This document shows, in pieces, positions 17,601 to 25,704 of a DNA stretch of 64,000 nt (positions are counted from its first letter, which is position 1; the number at the start of each line of letters is the position of its first letter). Both the position numbers and the translations under genes were made by a program. The DNA comes from an uncultured bacterium (GTDB lineage Bacteria > Cyanobacteriota > Vampirovibrionia > Gastranaerophilales > Gastranaerophilaceae), in NCBI GenBank assembly GCA_902761735.1, contig CACWLL010000006.1, forward strand, positions 186,001 to 250,000, given 5' to 3'. A model generated the notes under the pieces. It was not told the origin of the DNA. It did no database searches and worked only from the letters and a program-made list of their open reading frames with translations.

Positions 17601-18549
17601 GTATTTGGTTAGCCCTGGTACAATGTTACTTGTTGATTTAGGTGCATTGGTACTAAGAGGTGATATGATTGCATCTCTTGTTTATGAAAGACAGAAAACA
17701 GGTGATATCGTTCAAGGTTTGCCAAGAGTTGAAGAACTTCTTGAAGGTCGTAAACCGAAAGATTGTGCAATTCTTGCAGAAGAAGACGGTGTTGCTGTTA
17801 TTGAAACTGATGAGGATTTGCCAAGATTGTTTATTGAAAATGAAAACGGCAGAGTTGAAATTAAATATGCAATCGATGCAAATATCATAGTTCATAACAA
17901 AGAAAAAATCACTAAGGGTCAACCTTTAACTTCAGGGCCATTGAATCCGCATGACGTTATCAGACTTTGCGGGCCGGAAGTGGCTCAGCAGTATTTGGTA
18001 GACGAAGTACAACGTGTATATCGTTCACAGGGTGTAGAAATTGCTGATAAACACGTTGAGATTATCGTTCGTCAAATGACTAAGAAAGTAAAAATTATTG
18101 ACGCCGGTGATACAAAACTTCTTCCTGGTGAATTAGTTGAAATGCAAGTATTTGAAAGAGAAAATGAAGAAGCTCTTAAGAATGAAGGTAATCCTGCAAC
18201 TTGCGAATACATGTTGTTAGGTATAACAAAAGCTTCATTGAATACGGAAAGCTTCATTTCAGCAGCTTCATTCCAGGAAACAACAAGAATTCTTACCGAA
18301 GCTGCAGTTGACGGTAAGAAAGATATGTTGAGAGGTTTGAAAGAAAACGTTATTATCGGTCGTTTGATTCCGGCAGGTACAGGTTTCCACCACTTGTCAA
18401 ATGCAAACGAAGAAAAGGAACGCGAAGCAAGAAAACGTGCGGTTGCTCAGAGAAATCAAGCAAGAAAGCCGTCTGCGATTTTGGAAGAAATCGAAGGTAT
18501 GTTTGGTGCTCCTGACTTGACTATTGACGATAACGGTATTCAAGAGTAA
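14686..18549 (+). CDS. rpoC2: RNA polymerase subunit beta' (C-terminal part)
   Basis: 1287 residues. It begins with the secondary-channel region (FSGARGNLSQVSQLVGMRGLM), has the second zinc site (DDCHT, then LTCGLEYGICQKCYGW), and the trigger-loop motif TMRTFHTGGVF at about residue 342. The family sequence resumes at DIVQGLPRVEELLEGRKP near residue 1007, so about 650 residues are inserted in the trigger loop, as in the cyanobacterial SI3. The insert has repeated short motifs of the type VxxGxxVKKGxxLA, as in sandwich-barrel hybrid domains. GAGG precedes the ATG. A strong terminator follows. Confidence 0.97.
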   Translation: METTYTNSKKTLDFINKQMDKKALNQFLSQMYLEFGGATTAELANSLKNLGYKYATKSGTTISIADLQVPEVKKDLLKEAEVEIEKSTTRYLKGEITEVERYTKVIDTWSETTAKLTSSVVDNFDKLNPVYMMAFSGARGNLSQVSQLVGMRGLMADAQGQIIDLPIKANFKEGLSVTEYIISSYGARKGLVDTALKTADSGYLTRRLVDVAQDVIIRADDCHTTKSINMKPITEGDTVIVPLIDRLLGRTVAQDIVDENGNVLVTNGTTLDRKDIRKISKLNLQELKVRSGLTCGLEYGICQKCYGWAMTTQKLVDIGEAIGIIAAQSIGEPGTQLTMRTFHTGGVFKGSGAMKTVESAIAGEVVSSVKTRELRTRHGDVVRVSNYEADIEVKGAKKTEKYHIPAGSTVFFENGMKVEKGFKLATYEPVSQGDGSRLTEKATKDITTDLSGEVIFEDFVADEKKDRQGNISRTTNKQGVIWVLGGDVYNLPGGSKVLVEDGKAVKKGEKLAETLTICEHGGEVRFGDDLVVEEVKFEGKKIRKIVQGKEITIVIASLAPDNAAFEQTKKEQLWTVNKTGEKYIVKAPVDTPVENGMIIAELIDDECAVSSSGEIKYVDVEVDENQIITKPGSVVFIPEEIHQISKDASLKMVENGTFVTAGTEIVKDVYCHIDGIVEFKEYNDIIHEITVRPGEIHTLPNVGALKVDEGEVVKKGTVIADGVKAKETSIVTIMDSSMDDLAIDDLDEELDASLNLDEDSISNQPIQILVRPVQVLKVEQKDVSIKFNSTDDLIDIVPVTQLQYKDGARVRNLDGSTITRTSLVLQMQGYLSHLKGMVELDSSNNLRIVVLENLIVRREQEGNSKLASSLQTELLVKDGETISAKTPIAKTQVLSINDGVASIKNNETETRRLLLTSETYETVIKTSGKASVKKGDFVKLDQVITDKGDVSTVSGQVISVNKGEIKIRNGRPYLVSPGTMLLVDLGALVLRGDMIASLVYERQKTGDIVQGLPRVEELLEGRKPKDCAILAEEDGVAVIETDEDLPRLFIENENGRVEIKYAIDANIIVHNKEKITKGQPLTSGPLNPHDVIRLCGPEVAQQYLVDEVQRVYRSQGVEIADKHVEIIVRQMTKKVKIIDAGDTKLLPGELVEMQVFERENEEALKNEGNPATCEYMLLGITKASLNTESFISAASFQETTRILTEAAVDGKKDMLRGLKENVIIGRLIPAGTGFHHLSNANEEKEREARKRAVAQRNQARKPSAILEEIEGMFGAPDLTIDDNGIQE

Positions 18550-18571
18550 TTGAATATAATATATTCGTTTT

Positions 18572-18612
18572 AAACCCAAAAGGCATCTGATTTATAGATG
18601 CCTTTTGGGTTT
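18572..18612 (+). terminator. Terminator of rpoB-rpoC1-rpoC2
   Basis: A perfect 17-bp stem, from AAACCCAAAAGGCATCT (18572-18588) to AGATGCCTTTTGGGTTT (18596-18612), with a 7-nt loop. Confidence 0.9.
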
Positions 18613-18699
18613 GTATAATAATGTTTTAGAGTTTTGCTTTCCTATATATATGATTTAAAATTTTTAAATGTTAAATATAATACGAACTGAGGTTAATAC

Positions 18700-19836
18700 A
18701 TGTCTATAGAGGATGATAAATTAGAATATCAAAAAAGATTTTATAGTATATATCATAATGAAATTTTGCCCTTTTTTCAAAAATTTGAAAAGGAACGAAA
18801 AAAACGACTATTAAAATTTTGTATGTATATAATTATTCTTTCTGTATTATTGATAGGTGCATCATTTGTATATTTTTCTAATCCTGAAGGATTGTGGCAA
18901 GAGTTAATCGGTGGAATTATAGGTGTGCCGTCTATATTTCTGCTTATAATTATTCCATTGTATATGAAAGATAGTATAATATTTGATATAAAAAGCATGT
19001 GTATGAAAAAATTAATCTCAGCTTTTGAAAATATAACTTGGACTGGAGCAAATTCGCAAATTACAGATGTAGAAATGAAAAAAAGCGGACTTTTTAAAAA
19101 TGTTGATGGACATACTACAGATGATTCATTAATAGGTAAATATAAAGATGTTTCTTTTAAAGTTGATGAATTATATACGTATGGGGACAGTAGTAAAGCA
19201 AGTTTTAAGGGGGTTATACTTGTTTTTAAATCAAATAAAATTATTCGTAATAATACAATTATTGAAAATAAAGGTGATATGTTAATAAAGAATTTGTTTT
19301 TGCCATATTTATTACAGTGCGTTTTTGTTATTTTGTTATGTGTTGTTGCATTTTGTTGTTTAATAGCTGCTTTTATAGTATCGGATGTAATCAGTAAAAT
19401 TATTTTTCCTATTTTTGGTGCAGGGCTTATTAATCTTGCTGTTATTTTAATAAAAGAATGTATAGATAAGCATAAAAAGAATTCAGACGTCGTTATAGAT
19501 AAAAATATGAAAGAAATAAAACTGGAAGATGTTATTTTCGCAAAAAAATATAGAGCTTATTCTTCTGATCAGATTGAGGGAAGATATCTTATAACTCCTG
19601 CATTTATGGAAAGATTTCAAAATATTCAAACTGCGTTTGGCTCAAATAAGACAAAATGCGCTTTTTACGATGACAAAATAATGTTTGCAATTTCAACGAG
19701 AAAAAATTTATTTGAAATAGGCGGGTTATTTCAGAGCCTTGAAAATCCTAAACATTTACAAGATTTTTTCAATGAAATAATATCCATATATTTAATGATA
19801 GATTACTTTAAGCTTGATGAAAAAACAGGTTTATAG
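18700..19836 (+). CDS. DUF3137-family membrane protein
   Basis: 378 residues. Two membrane-helix pairs are visible: about residues 38-92 (CMYIIILSVLLIGASFVYF and IIGVPSIFLLIIIPLYM) and about residues 206-250 (FLPYLLQCVFVILLCVVAF and IFPIFGAGLINLAVILI). The cytoplasmic C-terminus has the DUF3137 signature, ITPAFMERFQNIQTAF, then a short ISTRKNLFEIGG stretch. Function unknown in the family. It is noticeably more AT-rich, with more ATA and AAA codons, than its neighbours rpoC2 and speD, which may indicate transfer or low expression. TATAAT is near 18676 and GAGG precedes the ATG. Confidence 0.75.
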   Translation: MSIEDDKLEYQKRFYSIYHNEILPFFQKFEKERKKRLLKFCMYIIILSVLLIGASFVYFSNPEGLWQELIGGIIGVPSIFLLIIIPLYMKDSIIFDIKSMCMKKLISAFENITWTGANSQITDVEMKKSGLFKNVDGHTTDDSLIGKYKDVSFKVDELYTYGDSSKASFKGVILVFKSNKIIRNNTIIENKGDMLIKNLFLPYLLQCVFVILLCVVAFCCLIAAFIVSDVISKIIFPIFGAGLINLAVILIKECIDKHKKNSDVVIDKNMKEIKLEDVIFAKKYRAYSSDQIEGRYLITPAFMERFQNIQTAFGSNKTKCAFYDDKIMFAISTRKNLFEIGGLFQSLENPKHLQDFFNEIISIYLMIDYFKLDEKTGL

Positions 19837-19905
19837 CATTGAAAAGACGAAACATTGCGATATTAAATAAGATAAAAAATCAATTTTTATCAGATTTCTG
19901 TTTAT

Positions 19906-20358
19906 TTAATCAATAGATTGTTGCATAATCTCAAAAGGTTTTTCCATAACCTTCATTGTTGCTTCATCTATAATTCCACGTTTTAATTCTGTAAAAGTTG
20001 CTTTCTTTGAATTGAATTTTTTCTTCAAAAATTCATATGAAATTTTAGGGTCACATTTTTCACCGCAAGTGAATAAATCAACTGCGGCGTAACCTAATTC
20101 GGGCCAGGTATGAATGGCTAAATGACTTTCTGAAATGATAACAACACCGGAAACTCCATAAGGGTTAAACATATGGAAACATTTCTGAACAATTGTGGCT
20201 CCGCATTCTAATGCTGCATCAACCATATATTTTTCTACTTTGTCAATACTGTTAAGAGTATTTGGGTCACAATCAAAAAATTCTGCTAAAACATGTTGTC
20301 CTAAATGAATTTCTTTTCTTCCGTTCTGAAATGCGGTAAATGGTGAAGTTATTGCCAA
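19906..20358 (-). CDS. speD: S-adenosylmethionine decarboxylase proenzyme
   Basis: 150 residues, short bacterial (class 1B) type. The chain cleaves itself to make a pyruvoyl group; the site is E77-S78 in [15 protein letters not shown], with catalytic H83 and C98 (FTCG) in place. It makes decarboxylated SAM, the aminopropyl donor for spermidine. It starts with TTG, chosen because GGAGG lies 8 nt upstream and an ATG there in another frame stops at once. It is divergent from the RpaA-like gene. A decarboxylase at 43403 could supply the diamine or agmatine branch; no spermidine synthase is in the window. Confidence 0.92.
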   Translation of the reverse strand: MAITSPFTAFQNGRKEIHLGQHVLAEFFDCDPNTLNSIDKVEKYMVDAALECGATIVQKCFHMFNPYGVSGVVIISESHLAIHTWPELGYAAVDLFTCGEKCDPKISYEFLKKKFNSKKATFTELKRGIIDEATMKVMEKPFEIMQQSID

Positions 20359-20610
20359 TTCATGTGCCTCCTTTATACAATTTTTGTATATTTATAATAA
20401 ATTATTGTTACGCTTTACATAATACTATAAAAAACATCTTTTTTGTAAATTTTACACTCAAAAACTTGTTTTTTCTTTCTTTCATATATTAAATATCCTC
20501 TAAATTCAATCTCTACGCATCATTCGCCCGTACTATTTTTATTAAGAATTATTAATCAATAATTTTATTCTAATTACAATCATATTATTTTGGAATACAA
20601 TAGAGTTGTT
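20359..20610. promoter_or_regulatory. Divergent regulatory region speD / rpaA-like
   Basis: 252 bp without a gene. Contents: the speD ribosome binding site; a palindrome TATACAATTTTTGTATA just upstream of it; an inverted pair of TGTAA/TTACA half sites near 20444-20456; and, for the regulator, TACAAT at 20596-20601 with TTACAA 16 bp upstream, 9 nt before its ATG. Confidence 0.5.
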
Positions 20611-21306
20611 ATGAGCAAAATATTAGTAATTGATGATGATAATGCGATAAATGAGCTTATTAAAATAAATCTTGAACTGGAAGGGCATGTTGTTTTGCAG
20701 GCATTTGACGGGATTCAGGGTTATGCATTGTGTAAACAGGAATTGCCGGCTCTTGTTGTTCTTGATGTTATGATGCCTGAGGTAGACGGGTTTACGGTAG
20801 CCCAGAGAATCAGAAAGAACGAAGAAACTAAAGATACACCAATCCTTATGTTGACGGCTCTTTCACAATTGAATGACAAAGTGACAGGCTTTGATATCGG
20901 CGTAGATGATTATCTCGTAAAACCTTTTGAAATGGAAGAATTAAAGGTTCGTGTCAGGGCACTGTTAAAGCGTACAAACCAAATTCCTAAGTCTGCTTCT
21001 ACAAGAGAACTGTTAACTTTGGGTGAAGTTACACTTATGCCAGAAACATATAGTGTAAAAATTAATGACAAAGTAGTAAAATTAACGCCGATAGAATTTG
21101 ATATATTTAATCTGTTATTCCAAAATCATGGCAATATGGTATCTTCAGCCCAGATTTTAAAAGATATCTGGGGCTATTCTCCGGATGATGATATTGAAAC
21201 AATTCGTGTTCATATTCGTCATATGAGAACAAAATTGGATAAAATATCAAACGGCAAGAAGTATATTACAACTATTTACGGTGGCGGATATAAATTTAGT
21301 GTTTAG
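20611..21306 (+). CDS. OmpR-family response regulator, RpaA-like
   Basis: 231 residues: receiver domain (acidic pocket DDD at 8-10, phosphoacceptor D52 in LVVLDVMMPEVDG, KPFE) and winged-helix DNA-binding domain. Several stretches match what I know of cyanobacterial RpaA rather than RpaB or PhoB: LMLTALSQLNDKVTGF, RVRALLKRTNQIP and WGYSPDDDIETIRVHIRHMR. RpaA is the output regulator of the circadian clock in cyanobacteria; no kai or sasA gene is here. It is an orphan with no kinase nearby. Start chosen at 20611 because the family begins MSKILVIDDD there and TACAAT ends 9 nt upstream, leaving no room for the in-frame TTG at 20590. Confidence 0.9.
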   Translation: MSKILVIDDDNAINELIKINLELEGHVVLQAFDGIQGYALCKQELPALVVLDVMMPEVDGFTVAQRIRKNEETKDTPILMLTALSQLNDKVTGFDIGVDDYLVKPFEMEELKVRVRALLKRTNQIPKSASTRELLTLGEVTLMPETYSVKINDKVVKLTPIEFDIFNLLFQNHGNMVSSAQILKDIWGYSPDDDIETIRVHIRHMRTKLDKISNGKKYITTIYGGGYKFSV

Positions 21307-21318
21307 AAAATATTTCCG

Positions 21319-21345
21319 TGCTATAATAATGTTGTTAGCCGAGGT
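21319..21345 (+). promoter_or_regulatory. Extended -10 promoter and ribosome binding site of panD
   Basis: TGCTATAAT (21319-21327) is an extended -10 box; GAGG at 21341-21344 precedes the ATG at 21355. The rpaA-like gene ends just upstream, so panD is not dependent on read-through. Confidence 0.6.
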
Positions 21346-21354
21346 ATATAAGAA

Positions 21355-21702
21355 ATGATTCAAGAGTTTTTATATTCAAAAATACACAGAGCAACAGTAA
21401 CTGACGCAAATTTAAATTATGTCGGTTCAATTACGATTGATGAGGCTTTGATGAATGCCGCGCATATTAAAGAATGGCAAAAAGTAGACATTTTAGATGT
21501 AAATAACGGTGAAAGGTTTCAAACCTATGTTATTAAAGGCGAGCCGAATTCCGGTTGTATATGCTTGAATGGAGCAGCCGCAAGGAAGGTGCAACCCGGA
21601 GATAAAGTTATAATTATTTCTTATGCGTCTCTTACCGAAGAGGAGTCTAAAACTCATACCCCAACTGTTGTAATCGTTGACGATAATAATAAAATTGTAT
21701 AA
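21355..21702 (+). CDS. panD: Aspartate 1-decarboxylase proenzyme
   Basis: 115 residues. It makes beta-alanine for pantothenate and coenzyme A. The chain self-cleaves at G24-S25 (NYVGSITID) to form the pyruvoyl cofactor; K9 and H11 near the start (SKIHRATVT) and the [19 protein letters not shown] core are as in the family. Full length. panB and panC are not in the window. Confidence 0.95.
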   Translation: MIQEFLYSKIHRATVTDANLNYVGSITIDEALMNAAHIKEWQKVDILDVNNGERFQTYVIKGEPNSGCICLNGAAARKVQPGDKVIIISYASLTEEESKTHTPTVVIVDDNNKIV

Positions 21703-21793
21703 CAGATAATCTGTTAAATATTTACTTTACAATAGGTTATGCTTTATTTATAATGCTTTTAGATAAATAAAATATTTTTAAAAGGTGAGATAG

Positions 21794-23854
21794 ATGAGCA
21801 AATATTTATTGGAAATTGGCACGGAAGAGTTACCATATAGATTTATACCAAGTGCAATAGAGCAATTAAGAAAAGGTTTTGAAGGCTTTTTAAATGACAG
21901 CAAAGTGGGTTTTGATAAAGTTGATGTATACGCTACCCCAAGGCGTTTGGCTGTCATTGTTTCAGGTCTTGTCGAAAAGAGTTCCGATGAAGAAAAAATT
22001 ATAAAAGGACCTATTGCAACAGTTGCTTTTGATGAGAATAAAAATCTTACAAAAGCCGGAGAGGGTTTTGCTCGTAAAAACGGTTTAACGGCAGATAATT
22101 TATATGTAGAAGATAATTATGTATACGCTAAGGTTATTATAAAAGGAAAATCCATAAAAGAATTACTTATGGAAGCAGTTCCGACAATAGTATTGAAACT
22201 TCAGGGTTCCCACTTCATGAGATGGGGATATAATGATGAAAAGTTTTCCCGTCCGATAAGATGGATTGTTTCTATTCTTGATAATGAAGAGGTTAAAATA
22301 AGGATTATTGATAAGGAATCTTCAAATGTTTCAAGAGGGCACAGATTTGCACCTCAAAAAGAAATTGTGATAACAAATCCTGATGATTATATAGATTTGA
22401 TGCGTAAAAATTATGTAATAGTAGACCAAGCGGAGCGTCGTCAGTTAATTATAGATAAAGCAAAAACCGAAGCGGACAAATTAGGTGCAGTTCCTTATTA
22501 TACGGATGATTTGCTTGAAGAAGTGACATTTATTACCGAATATCCTGTTCCGGCAGTGTGTGAATTTAGCCCGAAATACTTAGAAATTCCTGAGGAAGTA
22601 ACCGTTACGGTTATGGCTGTTCACCAAAGATATTTTGCGTTACATAAAGACGGTAAACTTATTAATAAATTTATTACAATGACAAATTATATTGGTGATG
22701 AATTCTCTAATATTGCTGCAGGTAATGTTCGTGTAATAAAAGCAAGGTTGGATGATGCGGTGTTCTTTTTTAATGAAGATACTAAAAAACCGTTTGAAGA
22801 TTATGTAGAAGATTTACGAGGTATTACTTTCCAAAAGGGTATGGGCTCAATGTTTGATAAAACTTTGAGGCTTGTCGCTTTGGCTAAAGATTTGGCAAAA
22901 ATTTTGAATCTTGAAAGTAAGACCATAGAAAGAACGGCAATGCTTTGCAAAGCTGATTTAACAACTCAGCTTGTATTTGAATTTACTGAATTGCAAGGTT
23001 TTATTGGTGCAGATTATGCAAAAGTTTCAAAAGAGGATGATAGAGTTTGTGAAGGTATAAAAGAGCACTATTTCCCTCTCAATGCGGAAGGAGAAACTGC
23101 TAAAGGTATTGAAGGTCAGATTGTAGGTATAGTTGATAAAATGGATACAATTTGTGCCGTATTTGCCGAAGGTAAAAAACCTACAGGTTCTTCTGACCCG
23201 CTCGGAGTCAGACGTGCTGCGCTGGGTATAATCAAGACTATTTTAACCGCCGGCTTAAAGGTTGATTTGAATGATTTAATTATCAAAACCCTTTTATTGC
23301 TGCCTATAAATGCGGGTGATGGTAATTTAATTGATAAGTTGAAGAATTTTGCTGTTTCCGGTAAGGATAGGATTTCCGGTAAAGTTTTAGATGAAGTGAC
23401 TGAATTTATTATCCAACGTTTGATTATTTTCTTGTCAGATAAATATTCTAAGAATGTATTGGAAGCATGCGCAGCAAATAAAAATCCTTTGGAAGATTTG
23501 GCAGATTACGTTAAGAGGGTTGAAGCAGTATCTAAATTGAATAATCCTCAGCTGAATGAAAATGCTAATAGAGTTCTTCGTATTTTGAAAGAAAATTCAG
23601 TGAAAAATGTTGATAAAAGTCTGTTTAAGGAATCTGCCGAAAATATGCTGTATCAACAAATAAATACCGTAGAAGATACGGATAATTATGACAGATATGT
23701 GGAAATGCTGATAGAAATTAACCCGTCAGTTGAAAAATTCTTTAATGATGTTTTAGTCATGGATAAAGATGAGCGGGTTAAAGAAAATAGGTTGGCTCTC
23801 TTAACATTATTAAAATCCAAATATGAAAAACTTACGGATTTTTCAAAGCTATAA
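21794..23854 (+). CDS. glyS: Glycine--tRNA ligase beta subunit
   Basis: 686 residues, the usual length of the beta chain of the alpha2-beta2 bacterial glycyl-tRNA synthetase, which recognises tRNA-Gly. It begins with the family signature LLEIGTEELPYRFIP, has FMRWGYNDEKFSRPIRWIV, TEYPVPAVCEFSPKYLEIPEEV and ADLTTQLVFEFTELQGFIG, then an HD-like region and an anticodon-binding C-terminus. AGGTGAG precedes the ATG. The catalytic alpha chain (glyQ) is not adjacent, unlike in many bacteria. Confidence 0.95.
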   Translation: MSKYLLEIGTEELPYRFIPSAIEQLRKGFEGFLNDSKVGFDKVDVYATPRRLAVIVSGLVEKSSDEEKIIKGPIATVAFDENKNLTKAGEGFARKNGLTADNLYVEDNYVYAKVIIKGKSIKELLMEAVPTIVLKLQGSHFMRWGYNDEKFSRPIRWIVSILDNEEVKIRIIDKESSNVSRGHRFAPQKEIVITNPDDYIDLMRKNYVIVDQAERRQLIIDKAKTEADKLGAVPYYTDDLLEEVTFITEYPVPAVCEFSPKYLEIPEEVTVTVMAVHQRYFALHKDGKLINKFITMTNYIGDEFSNIAAGNVRVIKARLDDAVFFFNEDTKKPFEDYVEDLRGITFQKGMGSMFDKTLRLVALAKDLAKILNLESKTIERTAMLCKADLTTQLVFEFTELQGFIGADYAKVSKEDDRVCEGIKEHYFPLNAEGETAKGIEGQIVGIVDKMDTICAVFAEGKKPTGSSDPLGVRRAALGIIKTILTAGLKVDLNDLIIKTLLLLPINAGDGNLIDKLKNFAVSGKDRISGKVLDEVTEFIIQRLIIFLSDKYSKNVLEACAANKNPLEDLADYVKRVEAVSKLNNPQLNENANRVLRILKENSVKNVDKSLFKESAENMLYQQINTVEDTDNYDRYVEMLIEINPSVEKFFNDVLVMDKDERVKENRLALLTLLKSKYEKLTDFSKL

Positions 23855-23868
23855 TTGCATTTGAGTAA

Positions 23869-23886
23869 ATTGTAACATATTGTAAA
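23869..23886 (-). promoter_or_regulatory. HLR1-like box upstream of gene at 23978
   Basis: The minus strand reads TTTACAATATGTTACAAT, a full match to KTTACAWWNNKTTACAWW. A further TGTAA follows at 23894. With a likely -10 TAAAAT near 23927, the box is centred about 60 bp upstream of the transcript start. Confidence 0.55.
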
Positions 23887-23977
23887 GTTTGTATGTAAAA
23901 AAGTAAATTATTTTTTTCAGGATACTTTAAAATAATACAATAACACAACACACTAATTGCTAAAGTAGAGGTAGGAA

Positions 23978-24289
23978 ATGTTAGACAAGTTTAAAAATTT
24001 AAAAATAGTAAAAAAATTAAATGATTCAATAAGTCCTAAATTAAGATGGTTGAATTATGCTAATACTAACATAGACAAATCTTCTGCCGAATACTTAGAG
24101 ATGGTTAGCGGAGTTGATACAAGAATAAATTCTGACGAACGCAGGCTGGAAGCAATGGTCAGAGAACAATTGAAGGAAGAATTTCCAAATATAGAGAAAT
24201 CAAAATCCTACGAACTTCTTGTTGATGCAGTTATGCACAATATCAAGAAAAAACAGCTTCAAGCCGAGGACAGTCTTGATATAGAATAA
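23978..24289 (+). CDS. Small hypothetical protein
   Basis: 103 residues, polar, mostly helical, without signal peptide or membrane segment. The central part (STDERRLEAMV-like, about residues 55-90, SDERRLEAMVREQLKEEFP) could be amphipathic helix pairs. Family not recognised. AGAGGTAGG precedes the ATG; an HLR1-like box lies 100 bp upstream and a terminator directly follows, so it is a single-gene unit. Confidence 0.75.
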   Translation: MLDKFKNLKIVKKLNDSISPKLRWLNYANTNIDKSSAEYLEMVSGVDTRINSDERRLEAMVREQLKEEFPNIEKSKSYELLVDAVMHNIKKKQLQAEDSLDIE

Positions 24290-24319
24290 AAAGATTGTCG
24301 ATACTTAAAATGAAAGAAA

Positions 24320-24348
24320 AGCACTCCTTAAACAAAGAGTGTTTTTTT
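24320..24348 (+). terminator. Intrinsic terminator after 23978 gene
   Basis: CACTC (24322-24326) pairs with GAGTG (24337-24341) with two flanking pairs, followed by seven T. Confidence 0.75.
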
Positions 24349-24357
24349 GTTTATGAA

Positions 24358-25005
24358 TTATTTTTGTAATTTTTCTATTATACTATCGACGTCAAATCTT
24401 AGCCTGTCAAGTTCTGCCATAATAGGGTCAGGAATTTTATTATGCATAAGTGTGTCTTCCGCTTTATTTTCGGTGTGAGAAACAATCCTTCCCGGTACTC
24501 CGACAACTGTCGAATCTGCGGGTACACTTTCGATTACAACAGAGCCTGCTCCTACTCTGACATTATCTCCAATAGTGATATTCCCTAAAATCTTTGCCCC
24601 TGCACCCACAATAACATTATTTCCTAATGTAGGGTGGCGTTTACCGTGTTCATTTCCTGTGCCTCCCAGTGTTACTTGCTGATAAATAAGAACGTCATCC
24701 CCGATTTCTGTCGTTTCTCCTATTACAACACCTTCTCCGTGGTCAATAAAAAATCTGTGACCTATAATTGCTGCGGGATGAATTTCTATTCCGGTGATAA
24801 TTCTTGTAAGGTAGGATATCATTCTCGGTATAATTGGCAAGTGCCATTTTTGTAATTTGTGTGCAAGGCGATATGCAATGAGAGCATGTAAGCCGGGGTA
24901 GCAAAATATTACTTCCAGAATATTCCCTGCGGCAGGGTCTTTATCGTAAATTACTTTTATATCTTCTTTTACTTTTGTTATTCCGCGCTTTAGTGTACTT
25001 ATCAT
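24358..25005 (-). CDS. cysE: Serine O-acetyltransferase
   Basis: 215 residues. It makes O-acetylserine for cysteine synthesis. The N-terminal helical part (DPAAGNILEVIFCYPGLHALIAYRLAH) is followed by the left-handed beta-helix hexapeptide repeats with the catalytic His in IDHGEGVVIGETTEIG and GKRHPTLGNNVIVGAGAKILG, then AGSVVIESVPADSTVVGVPGRIV. The length is that of the short form found in many cyanobacteria and Gram-positives. No Shine-Dalgarno sequence; TAAAAT ends 6 nt before the ATG, so the mRNA is probably leaderless. Confidence 0.95.
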   Translation of the reverse strand: MISTLKRGITKVKEDIKVIYDKDPAAGNILEVIFCYPGLHALIAYRLAHKLQKWHLPIIPRMISYLTRIITGIEIHPAAIIGHRFFIDHGEGVVIGETTEIGDDVLIYQQVTLGGTGNEHGKRHPTLGNNVIVGAGAKILGNITIGDNVRVGAGSVVIESVPADSTVVGVPGRIVSHTENKAEDTLMHNKIPDPIMAELDRLRFDVDSIIEKLQK

Positions 25006-25011
25006 AATTTT

Positions 25012-25017
25012 ATTTTA
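25012..25017 (-). promoter_or_regulatory. -10 box 6 nt before cysE ATG
   Basis: TAAAAT on the minus strand, six bases (aaaatt), then the ATG at 25005. No clear -35 box. Confidence 0.5.
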
Positions 25018-25039
25018 CTAAATAAAATTTTTTAGTCCA

Positions 25040-25594
25040 TTAGTAATTTGTTTGATATTTAAAACAATCTTTATCGTGATCGTTGATTATTCCAATTGCT
25101 TGTAAGTATGAATATATGATAATTGTTCCTACGTATTTCATGCCTCTTTTTTTAAGGTCTTTTGATATCTTATCTGATAACGGAGTGGATACCTGCAAAT
25201 CTTTAGTTTTACGTTTTATGATTTTTCTATCCGTAAATCCCCATATATAATTTGAAAAACTGCCATATTCTTTTTGAATTGTAATAAAAATTTTTGCATT
25301 ATTTATGGCTGCCAAAATTTTACTTTTACTTCTAATGATGTCAGCGTTATTTACCAATTCAGCGATTTTATTTTCATCATAATTTGATACTTTTTTTACG
25401 TTAAAATTATCAAAAGCTTTCCTGAAAGCCTCTCTTTTTTTTAATACGGTAATCCATGAAAGTCCTGCTTGAAAAGATTCTAAAATCAACAACTCAAAAA
25501 GTTCCCTATCATCATATTTAGGAACACCCCATTCTTCATCGTGATATTTTATATAAATTGGCGAATTTTTATCGACCCAAAAGCATCTTTTCAT
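25040..25594 (-). CDS. tag: DNA-3-methyladenine glycosylase I
   Basis: 184 residues. It removes 3-methyladenine from alkylated DNA in base excision repair. Signature motifs: CFWVDKNSPIYIKYHDEEWG, LFELLILESFQAGLSWITVLKKREAFR, and the C-terminal NDHDKDCF whose His and Cys, with Cys3 and the early His, form the zinc snap of the family. The start at 25594 (MKRCFWV) matches the family N-terminus; the longer in-frame extension to 25681 is hydrophobic and unlike the family. TAAAAT ends 7 nt before this ATG. Confidence 0.93.
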   Translation of the reverse strand: MKRCFWVDKNSPIYIKYHDEEWGVPKYDDRELFELLILESFQAGLSWITVLKKREAFRKAFDNFNVKKVSNYDENKIAELVNNADIIRSKSKILAAINNAKIFITIQKEYGSFSNYIWGFTDRKIIKRKTKDLQVSTPLSDKISKDLKKRGMKYVGTIIIYSYLQAIGIINDHDKDCFKYQTNY

Positions 25595-25704
25595 AACAAG
25601 AATTTTACCGATAAAAATAAAAAATATCAAGACGAAATAAAGAATTGCCGCAGAAAATTCTGCGGCAATTCCGGCGGACAAATGACTAATCCTATTTGCA
25701 ATAA

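Noticed and set aside
15710-17703. Foreign gene or intein inserted in rpoC2
   Set aside because: No intein splice motifs; composition and position fit the lineage-typical SI3 domain.
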